NCBI GenBank assembly: GCA_934149245.1
Contig: CAKPER010000047.1
Span: 1-8,818, forward strand
Origin: an uncultured Bacilli bacterium
GTDB lineage: Bacteria; Bacillota_I; Bacilli_A; RF39; UBA660
Direction: 5' to 3'
Length of the DNA stretch: 8,818 nt
In this document: positions 1 to 5,092 of the stretch, piece by piece
Numbering within the stretch: the stretch's first letter is position 1
How the letters are laid out: each line of letters starts with the position of its first letter
Program-made: the position numbers and the translations under genes
The notes under the pieces: generated by a model
The model's input: the letters and a program-made list of their open reading frames with translations, nothing else
Told to the model about the DNA's origin: nothing
The model's database searches: none

Positions 1-64
1 AAATCAGAGAAATTATAGATACCATAAATATTACAATAAAAATTATTTTTTTTGTATTAGACAT
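1..64 (-). CDS. N-terminal fragment of a membrane or secreted protein (runs off the left edge)
   Basis: An ATG at 64 (minus strand) opens a frame that stays open for 21 codons to the window edge. The visible residues start MSNTKKIIFIVIFMVSII: two lysines followed by an unbroken run of Ile, Phe, Val and Met. That is the pattern of a signal peptide or first membrane anchor. A GGAAGTGAT ribosome binding site (one mismatch to the ideal) lies directly upstream, and an extended -10 promoter lies 20 bases further on, so the start is well supported although the piece is short. The product cannot be identified. Confidence 0.6.
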   Translation of the reverse strand, partial: MSNTKKIIFIVIFMVSIISLI

Positions 65-83
65 TTTATCACTTCCAGTTTAT

Positions 84-92
84 ATTATACCA
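84..92 (-). promoter_or_regulatory. Extended -10 promoter of the left-edge gene
   Basis: On the minus strand the bases read TGG-TATAAT, a perfect -10 with the TGN extension. No good -35 hexamer is visible 16-18 bases upstream, which is tolerable for an extended -10. The predicted start of transcription, near 77, leaves a short leader holding the GGAAGTGAT ribosome binding site. Confidence 0.5.
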
Positions 93-243
93 AATTTCTG
101 ACGAAAAGTCTTTGGCTTTAAGTAAATTTTCATTTACAAAAAAAGCACTTGAGTTTAGTATATATGTCGTTCAAAGCAAAAAACAAATCAAATGCTGCTT
201 ATATTATATACATTTTATAAATTAAATAAAGAAGGTATTTTTT

Positions 244-474
244 ATGACTAAAGACATGTAAAAAGTCAAAGATTTATTATTACTAAGAAAATGTTCAGAT
301 AGAACTATTTCGAACTATTTAAGTTGTATTAATAGATTAAAAAATCATGAAAAAGTAACATTGAAAAAAGAAGAATTAAATTTTGATATATTTAACTCCT
401 CTTCTTCCAATGTACTAATGTTATATTCTGAAGATAACCTTACAAGACTAGCCCTAAGGGGATTAGCTTACTAA
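244..474 (+). pseudogene. Decayed N-terminal fragment of a putative tyrosine recombinase/integrase
   Basis: ATG 244, preceded by GAAGG 8 bases upstream, reads MTKDM and hits TAA at codon 6 (259-261). The same frame then runs open for 70 codons to TAA 472. The part after the stop (KVKDLLLLRKCSDRTISNYL and onward) resembles the N-terminal SAM-like core-binding domain of phage-integrase-type recombinases, where a short helix is followed by a 'CS.RTI.NYLSCI.RF' segment. The remaining residues up to GLAY are not recognised. The catalytic Arg-His-Tyr domain is absent: a full enzyme would be near 300 residues and this piece has about 77. It is read here as a relic of a mobile element that has lost its C-terminus. 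The family call rests on one short motif and could be wrong; the interrupted frame is directly visible. Confidence 0.42.
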
Positions 475-819
475 TATTCAATCCAGTCAATAAAATTTTA
501 CACTATCAATATTCATTATAATGTAAAATAGATGTTTTTAGGTTCTTCGAATTTCGATGGACTTGGCTTAATTTAGTTAGGTATACTTTGGAATACTGTA
601 CTTTGTATTTTTTTGTTATATAAACATTGTACCAAAGAAGTGTGTCAATGTTTTTTTATTTATCAAAAAAATTAGCTCAATTATTTTGAACTAATTTTGT
701 CTAAATCCACCAAATTTCGAAAAACTTGTTTTTATAGATTAAAATCTTATGATAAAAATATTTTACTTATGAATATTAATTTTTTTGTTTTTATTAACAA
801 TAGTCTTATATATTTAATA
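475..819. other. Non-coding stretch with a terminator hairpin and a possible insertion-sequence end
   Basis: No frame of useful length is present on either strand. The 668-698 hairpin is listed separately. Around 540-565 the plus strand reads GGTTCTTCGAATTTCGATGG, which resembles the GG(C/T)TCTT start of ISL3-family terminal inverted repeats. No transposase frame follows and no matching second end is visible in the window, so this is only a hint of a decayed insertion. Together with the broken recombinase at 244-474 it suggests the left flank of the Fic/glycohydrolase pair is an old integration site. Confidence 0.4.
665..698 (-). terminator. Rho-independent terminator for the glycohydrolase transcript
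   Basis: AAAATTAG (668-675) pairs with CTAATTTT (691-698). After one C/A mismatch, TCAA (677-680) pairs with TTGA (686-689) around a 5-base loop. Read on the minus strand the hairpin is followed by a run of seven T (complement of 665-671). It lies about 120 bases past the glycohydrolase stop. There is a shorter T-run in the plus direction, so it may act weakly both ways. Confidence 0.6.
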
Positions 820-2169
820 TTAGCAACTTGCTTTTATTAAATCTTTAAATAAATTAATAGCATTTTCTAGAGTTTCTGGATTGTATTCATTTTTATTTTT
901 ATTTATATCTATAGCATATATAACATATTCTCCATCAATTAGTTTATAATGACCTTTAAAGATTTGAATTCCTGTCCAACTTCTATAATAATTAATAGAG
1001 ATATCGTCACAATACATAAACCAGTGCTCTTCCATAGTTTGAGGTATATATCCTTTTTTTAAATTCTCCATCTGCTTGTCTGTTAATTTTATATTACATT
1101 CTACAGTGTCAAAAGCATCAAAATCAATAGTTTTCCAGCTATCTTTTGTCGCTGTTTGTTTTATTTTTTTATAATCAATTAAAGATATAAAATTTTCAAC
1201 TAACTTATCTAAATATTCTTTTTTTTGTAAACTATTAATCCATTTTGGATAAATGCTATTATATCCATAAATCAGGCCGGCTAAGCCTCCAGTTAAAGCT
1301 GCAATTGTATCTGTATCATCCCCTAAATTTACAGCTTTTAAAACTGCATCAGAATAATTATTTGTTGTTAATAGACACCAAAATGATGCTTCTAAGCTAT
1401 CTATTACGTAACCAGTTGATTTAATTTCAATTTCTTTATACTTGGAAATATCATTATAAATAACTCTATTAAATACTTTCTTTAAGTCATCTAGATTACC
1501 AATAATGCTATTTCTATTATCTTCTAAAACTTTTTTAATAAGACTTTGCATACTATGATAAGCTTTTTCAGTGTCTTCAATTGTTAAATATTCATTAATA
1601 AATATGGTATATATTATGCAACTAAATATACTATAAATATGAGCATGAGTCATGCTAGAGATATTATTAACAACATCAAATATTGGATCATCTGTATAAT
1701 GTAAATATAAAGATACTGGTAAAATTCTCATAAGTGAACCATTACCGTTTGTATAAATATCACTGCCACCACACTTGAAATTATTTTTATTGTTATTATA
1801 TTTTCTTAAAGCAAGTGCCGTTGCATTACCAATATCAAAAACATCATTAGCTGGAGTATATTTTGCATATTTATACCATTCTAAAAAATTATTCATAATA
1901 TCTGTGTAATCTATACTTTTTTTATTATTTAAAGAATCAATAGTAGCTATTACCATAGAGCTATCATCTGACCAAGTACCTTTAGGTTGATTATGAGTAC
2001 CATACTCTAACATATCAGTTACTCTATTTTTTCTTAATTCTTCTCTATTTATAAATTCAACTGGAACACCTAAAGCATCTCCTACAAAGAAACCAAACAA
2101 AGCCCCTTTTATTCTGCCTTTTTCTGATATTTTATTTTGGGGTTTGTCATTATTAAAAATATTAAACAT
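820..2169 (-). CDS. ADP-ribosylglycohydrolase family protein with an extra C-terminal domain
   Basis: The protein belongs to the DraG/ARH-type family, which cleaves ADP-ribose from modified proteins or related conjugates using two metal ions. Numbered from ATG 2169 (449 residues), the family signatures are GDALG (30-34), TWSDDS (65-70), NGSLMRILP (about 144-152), THAH near 174-177 and GDDTDT (283-288). The aspartates of the second and last motifs are the expected metal ligands. The glycohydrolase domain ends near residue 335. About 110 more residues follow, including EEHWFMYCDD (380-389) and YRSWTG (395-400), a separate small domain that I recall only as an appendage of similar clostridial proteins. 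The frame can be extended to GTG 2178, but that GTG is part of the ribosome binding site GAGAGGTG, which sits 6 bases before ATG 2169, so 2169 is preferred. No signal peptide is seen, so it is cytosolic. The gene lies downstream of the Fic gene and has its own promoter candidate. The family call is firm; the substrate is unknown. Confidence 0.93.
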   Translation of the reverse strand: MFNIFNNDKPQNKISEKGRIKGALFGFFVGDALGVPVEFINREELRKNRVTDMLEYGTHNQPKGTWSDDSSMVIATIDSLNNKKSIDYTDIMNNFLEWYKYAKYTPANDVFDIGNATALALRKYNNNKNNFKCGGSDIYTNGNGSLMRILPVSLYLHYTDDPIFDVVNNISSMTHAHIYSIFSCIIYTIFINEYLTIEDTEKAYHSMQSLIKKVLEDNRNSIIGNLDDLKKVFNRVIYNDISKYKEIEIKSTGYVIDSLEASFWCLLTTNNYSDAVLKAVNLGDDTDTIAALTGGLAGLIYGYNSIYPKWINSLQKKEYLDKLVENFISLIDYKKIKQTATKDSWKTIDFDAFDTVECNIKLTDKQMENLKKGYIPQTMEEHWFMYCDDISINYYRSWTGIQIFKGHYKLIDGEYVIYAIDINKNKNEYNPETLENAINLFKDLIKASC

Positions 2170-2225
2170 TATATTCACCTCTCTTATGTTTTCTTATATC
2201 ATAGTTAATATATTTTTCTAATATA

Positions 2226-2254
2226 ATTTTATCATAAAACATTTACATTGACAC
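2226..2254 (-). promoter_or_regulatory. Promoter candidate for the ADP-ribosylglycohydrolase
   Basis: Minus strand: GTGTCA (-35, four of six matches), a 17-base spacer ending in TGA, then TAAAAT (-10), giving an extended -10. Transcription would start near 2219 and leave a leader of about 50 bases with the GAGAGGTG ribosome binding site. Confidence 0.5.
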
Positions 2255-2260
2255 TTTACG

Positions 2261-2290
2261 AAAAAAGATAAACTAGCTAATATTCATCTT
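2261..2290 (-). terminator. Weak terminator or attenuator directly after the Fic stop codon
   Basis: On the minus strand AAGATGAA (complement of 2283-2290) pairs with TTTATCTT (complement of 2265-2272), with one G-U pair, a 10-base loop and further T residues after it. The 5' arm begins on the last base of the Fic stop codon. The stem is almost all A-U, so termination is probably leaky. It would let the Fic and glycohydrolase genes be partly uncoupled. Confidence 0.35.
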
Positions 2291-2954
2291 ATAGATTTAT
2301 ACCATCAATACATGTTTTATAAATCCATTGTTTCAAATCATTATTATCACCAGACTCATAGAATTTAATTAATTTTTCAAAAAATGTTTGTTGATTTTCT
2401 TGAGAAATAGTTATAATTCCACACCCATTATCTATCATTATTTTATTAGCAAATAACATTCCTACTCGCTTATTACCATCTATGAACATCTGTCTTCTCA
2501 TAATCCAAAGCATAACCTCTATTGCTATTTCTGTCTTAGTTTTATCTGTTTGAATAAGCAATATTTCTAATTCTTCTTTTATCTGACTTTCAATAGGAAA
2601 CTGTGGTTTCCAAGTAGTCCCACCAATATTTACTGGTGTAGATCTTAATTTTCCTAAATCATTATCTAAAACTAATTTATCGCAAATTAATTTATGTAAG
2701 TGACATAATACTTTAAAATCATAATCTATTTCATCATTTTCTAATATAAATTGCCAAGCATACTTTAAATTATTAATTGCAATAATATTATCAACAGTCA
2801 AACCATTAACAATTCCACCGTCATAAATTGCTTGTGTTTCGGGATAAGTAACACCTATTCCTTCTAAATTTGCACTTTTCCAAATATAATCAACTATATT
2901 TCTTTTAGCAACAAAAACATTTTGCTCTCTTGTTAAATTAAATTTATTTTCCAT
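2289..2954 (-). CDS. Fic/DOC-fold protein with Gln in place of the catalytic His
   Basis: Fic proteins usually transfer AMP (or another phosphate-containing group) to a hydroxyl of a target protein, using the loop motif HxFx(D/E)GNxR. Here residues 155-163 read QMFIDGNKR: every phosphate-binding position is kept, but the general-base His is Gln155. The flap segment GKLRSTPVNIGGTTWKP (101-117) is typical of the fold. Near the N-terminus SANLEG (27-32) fits the inhibitory helix (S/T)xxxE(G/N) of class II Fic proteins, in which Glu31 would block ATP. At 221 residues it is a complete single-domain protein without signal peptide. ATG 2954 is preceded by GGAG 6 bases upstream. I recall a Firmicutes Fic subgroup with Gln at this position, so this may be a lineage trait rather than damage. 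The ADP-ribosylglycohydrolase gene lies 119 bases downstream on the same strand. Fold assignment is firm; activity is unknown. Confidence 0.92.
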   Translation of the reverse strand: MENKFNLTREQNVFVAKRNIVDYIWKSANLEGIGVTYPETQAIYDGGIVNGLTVDNIIAINNLKYAWQFILENDEIDYDFKVLCHLHKLICDKLVLDNDLGKLRSTPVNIGGTTWKPQFPIESQIKEELEILLIQTDKTKTEIAIEVMLWIMRRQMFIDGNKRVGMLFANKIMIDNGCGIITISQENQQTFFEKLIKFYESGDNNDLKQWIYKTCIDGINL

Positions 2955-2972
2955 AACCTACTCCTTATTACT

Positions 2973-3001
2973 TAGTGTAGTATGAATAGTTTTCTACACT
3001 A
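2973..3001 (-). promoter_or_regulatory. Inverted repeat just upstream of the Fic ribosome binding site
   Basis: Perfect 8-base arms TAGTGTAG (2973-2980) and CTACACTA (2994-3001) flank a 13-base loop. It sits 18 bases before the Fic start codon, inside the predicted leader. It could be an operator for a dimeric regulator or an RNA hairpin next to the ribosome binding site. It lacks a T-run, so it is not a terminator. Confidence 0.45.
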
Positions 3002-3062
3002 CCACCTATTTTTTATTAATAACTTAATATTCGTTTATTAACATAATATTAATGTAATAGAT

Positions 3063-3071
3063 ATTATAACA
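3063..3071 (-). promoter_or_regulatory. Extended -10 promoter candidate for the Fic gene
   Basis: Minus strand reads TGT-TATAAT, a perfect -10 with TGN extension. The best -35 is only ACAATT, 18 bases upstream. The hexamer lies inside a 23-base near-palindrome (3051-3073), which would suit a repressor site. Transcription from here gives a leader of about 100 bases containing the 2973-3001 inverted repeat. Confidence 0.45.
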
Positions 3072-3270
3072 TTAATTAGTAATCAAAATTGTAATATCAC
3101 ATTATTTTTCATATTCTTTTAAGCTAACTAATATAGCTTGTTTTTATATATCTTTATACATTTTCGTACTTAATTATACCACAATTAATATGGTTTTTTA
3201 TCTATTTTTTTAGAAAAAAGAAATAAAAACTAGTACCCAAAAATCTAACTAATTCTTTTAAAATAATACT

Positions 3271-3300
3271 TTTACATAACTAGCAAAACAATATTATAAA
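3271..3300 (+). promoter_or_regulatory. Promoter candidate for the flippase (leadered option)
   Basis: TTTACA (3271-3276, five of six), an 18-base spacer and TATAAA (3295-3300, five of six). It would start transcription near 3308 and give a leader of roughly 40 bases, none of which can base-pair as a Shine-Dalgarno sequence because the leader has no G. Confidence 0.4.
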
Positions 3301-3335
3301 ACCTAATTTAAATTTCTAAAATCATAAATTTTTCA

Positions 3336-3341
3336 TATAAT
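3336..3341 (+). promoter_or_regulatory. Perfect -10 hexamer five bases before the flippase ATG (leaderless option)
   Basis: TATAAT at 3336-3341 is followed by only five bases before ATG 3347, so a transcript from it would begin at or next to the start codon. The -35 at 17 bases (TTTCTA) matches only three of six. In such AT-rich DNA the hexamer could arise by chance. Confidence 0.35.
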
Positions 3342-3346
3342 TAAAT

Positions 3347-4636
3347 ATGAAAAACAATTTTATAAAGTCAACAATAATATTAATATTAGGTGGATTAATT
3401 GCCAAAATATTGGGAATGATTATTAAAATAGCACTAACTAGAGCTATTAGTACTGAAGGAATAGGAATATATTCTTTAATATTACCAACATTTAATTTAT
3501 TTATAACGCTCTGCTCTTTAGGACTTCCAGTTGCTATATCTAAGTTAGTAAGTGAAGGTAAAAATAATAATAAAAAGATTGTTCTATCAATAATACCACT
3601 AATGTTATTATTTAATTTTATTTTAATGATTATTCTTTTATTATTAGCACCCATATTAAGTAAATATTTATTAAAAAATAGTATTACTTATTATCCATTA
3701 TTAATGATAGGATTAACCCTTCCCTTTATTTGCATTTCTTCAATATTAAAAGGATATTTTTTTGGAAAAGAAAAGATGTTTCCAGCAACTCTATCAAGTA
3801 TAGTAGAACAGTTAGTAAGATTAATTTTGACTATAAAATTAATACCTAATCTAATGTATTACTCCTTATCAGTAGCAATTTGTGGTGTAGTTTTAATAAA
3901 TATTATAAGTGAATTTTCATCAATTATTGTATTACTTTGGTTTACTCCTAAAAATGTTAATATTAGTTATAAAGATTTTAAACATAATAAAATAGTTTTA
4001 AAAGACTTGTTAAATATAAGTATTCCTACCACAGGAAGTCGACTTTTAGGATCTTTAACCTATTTTTTAGAACCAATTATTTTAACTAATATTCTTTTAA
4101 AAGTAGGATATACAAATAAATACATCACTATGCAATATGGAATTATAAATGGTTATGTCTATCCCCTTTTATTAATGCCATCATTTTTTACTTTAGCTAT
4201 CTCTAGTGCTCTTTTACCAGTAATTTCTAATCATTATAGCAAAAAAGACTATAAATATTCTAAATATAAAATTAGGCAAGCTATTTTCTTATCACTACTA
4301 ATAGGTATACCTTGTACAATAATATTTATGACAATTCCAGATATTTTACTTAAATTAATATATAATACAACTGAAGGAATAAACTATATAAAAACAACAG
4401 CCCCATTCTTTTTAATGTTCTATATTCAAGCACCACTTACTACTAGTATGCAAGCTATGAATATGGCTAGAGAAGCTATGATGGGAACATTTATAGGAGC
4501 TATTATTAAAATAATTCTTCTTCTCTTACTATCATATCTAAAGATAGGTTTATGGTCTTTAATAATAGCAACTATTGTAAATATTTTCTTTATAACAATT
4601 CATCATATATATTATGTTAAAAGAAAGTTGCATTAA
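3347..4636 (+). CDS. SpoVB/MurJ-type lipid-linked oligosaccharide flippase (polysaccharide biosynthesis family)
   Basis: This is a polytopic inner-membrane protein of the MOP superfamily, which flips lipid-linked sugars such as peptidoglycan or spore-cortex precursors across the membrane. Signatures of the SpoVB group are the opening LGGLIAKILGMI (14-25) with TRAISTEGIGIYSL (31-44), then SLGLPVAISKLVSEG (57-71), LKGYFFGKEKMFPATLSSIVEQ near 134-155 and the late SALLPVISNHY (287-297). About 12 hydrophobic segments can be counted. At 429 residues it is shorter than typical SpoVB/MurJ proteins (about 510-550), which have 14 helices, but the frame is intact and the C-terminus reads naturally. The start is forced by TAA at 3338-3340 and matches the family's N-terminus. 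No ribosome binding site is present: bases 3284-3348 contain no G. The gene converges on the murE operon. SpoVB or MurJ-like function cannot be told apart from sequence alone. Confidence 0.88.
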   Translation: MKNNFIKSTIILILGGLIAKILGMIIKIALTRAISTEGIGIYSLILPTFNLFITLCSLGLPVAISKLVSEGKNNNKKIVLSIIPLMLLFNFILMIILLLLAPILSKYLLKNSITYYPLLMIGLTLPFICISSILKGYFFGKEKMFPATLSSIVEQLVRLILTIKLIPNLMYYSLSVAICGVVLINIISEFSSIIVLLWFTPKNVNISYKDFKHNKIVLKDLLNISIPTTGSRLLGSLTYFLEPIILTNILLKVGYTNKYITMQYGIINGYVYPLLLMPSFFTLAISSALLPVISNHYSKKDYKYSKYKIRQAIFLSLLIGIPCTIIFMTIPDILLKLIYNTTEGINYIKTTAPFFLMFYIQAPLTTSMQAMNMAREAMMGTFIGAIIKIILLLLLSYLKIGLWSLIIATIVNIFFITIHHIYYVKRKLH

Positions 4637-4707
4637 AAAACTGATATTATAATGATTGAGCCTCAATTTTAAAAAAGAGAAACTATCATAATATAAATAT
4701 CAGTTTT
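4637..4707. terminator. Bidirectional long-stem terminator between the convergent flippase and murE-rhodanese transcripts
   Basis: AAAACTGATATT (4637-4648), starting on the base after the flippase stop, pairs perfectly with AATATCAGTTTT (4696-4707): a 12-base-pair stem with A-runs on one side and T-runs on the other in both directions. The 47 bases enclosed continue the pairing partly (TGAT/ATCA) and hold a 13-base palindrome ATTGAGCCTCAAT (4655-4667) followed by TTT. It can end transcription from both sides. Confidence 0.7.
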
Positions 4708-4738
4708 CTTAATTTTTATAAAAAGTACTTATAACTAA

Positions 4739-5029
4739 TTATAATTGTTTTAACCTGAGATATTCTAAATACCCACCAGAAATACTAAACGTATTATAGC
4801 CAAAATTAGAAAGTCTTTCTGCTATTTCTAGACTTTGATCACCACTATCACAATATAAATAATAGGTATTATTTCGACTTAAATAACGGCTATAATTACT
4901 AAGTAAATTATAATACGGAATATTTATAGCACCATTTATATGACCCATATTATAATAATAAGCATTTCTAATATCTACTATGATAGGATTAGACATTCTA
5001 AATACATCTTCTAAACTTATACTATACAA
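4739..5029 (-). CDS. Single-domain rhodanese-like protein
   Basis: This is a cytosolic protein of 96 residues with the rhodanese fold, a group that carries sulfur as a persulfide on its active-site Cys. The order of motifs is normal: PIIVDIRNAYYYNMGHINGAINIPY (15-39), then the active loop YLYCDSGDQS (57-66) with Cys60, and a closing FSISGGYLEYL (81-91). Small proteins like this resemble GlpE/PspE-type sulfurtransferases, but the partner is unknown. The start is TTG 5029, because the first ATG (codon 12) would delete the first strand. A strong GAGGTGG ribosome binding site lies 6 bases upstream. It follows murE by 63 bases with no terminator between, so the two are likely co-transcribed. A near-palindrome (5041-5065) abuts its ribosome binding site. 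Confidence 0.88.
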   Translation of the reverse strand: MYSISLEDVFRMSNPIIVDIRNAYYYNMGHINGAINIPYYNLLSNYSRYLSRNNTYYLYCDSGDQSLEIAERLSNFGYNTFSISGGYLEYLRLKQL

Positions 5030-5040
5030 ATACCACCACC

Positions 5041-5065
5041 TCTTACTTTAATATATTAAGTAAGA
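5041..5065 (-). promoter_or_regulatory. Hairpin touching the rhodanese ribosome binding site
   Basis: TCTTACTT (5041-5048) and AAGTAAGA (5058-5065) are perfect inverted repeats. The AT-rich middle is itself nearly self-complementary apart from one extra T. In the mRNA the 3' arm overlaps the first bases (AGA) of the AGAGGTGG ribosome binding site. Folding could lower translation of the downstream gene relative to murE. There is no T-run, so it is not a terminator. Confidence 0.4.
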
Positions 5066-5092
5066 AGCATTTAGTAAGTGCTATTACCATAT

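Larger units (their letters stand above)
2955..3346. other. 392-base divergent intergenic region between the Fic and flippase genes
   Basis: This region contains the Fic leader with its inverted repeat, an extended -10 for the Fic gene, and two competing promoter candidates for the flippase (listed separately). A near-palindrome at 3051-3073 (AATGT...ACATT, one central mismatch) overlaps the Fic -10. A 6-base hairpin AAGCTA/TAGCTT (3121-3139) precedes a short T-run. No RNA gene or further reading frame is recognised. Confidence 0.5.

Noticed and set aside
122..137. GTAAAT/ATTTAC inverted repeat
   Set aside because: Six AT-rich pairs are expected by chance in this composition.
2170..2178. GTG start three codons earlier for the ADP-ribosylglycohydrolase
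   Set aside because: The GTG is part of the GAGAGGTG ribosome binding site that serves ATG 2169.
3121..3139. AAGCTA/TAGCTT hairpin followed by T residues
   Set aside because: The stem has only six pairs and no gene ends upstream of it on the plus strand.
3322..3654. Minus-strand open frame of 110 codons opposite the flippase start
   Set aside because: It mirrors the hydrophobic codons of the flippase, has no ribosome binding site and resembles no family.
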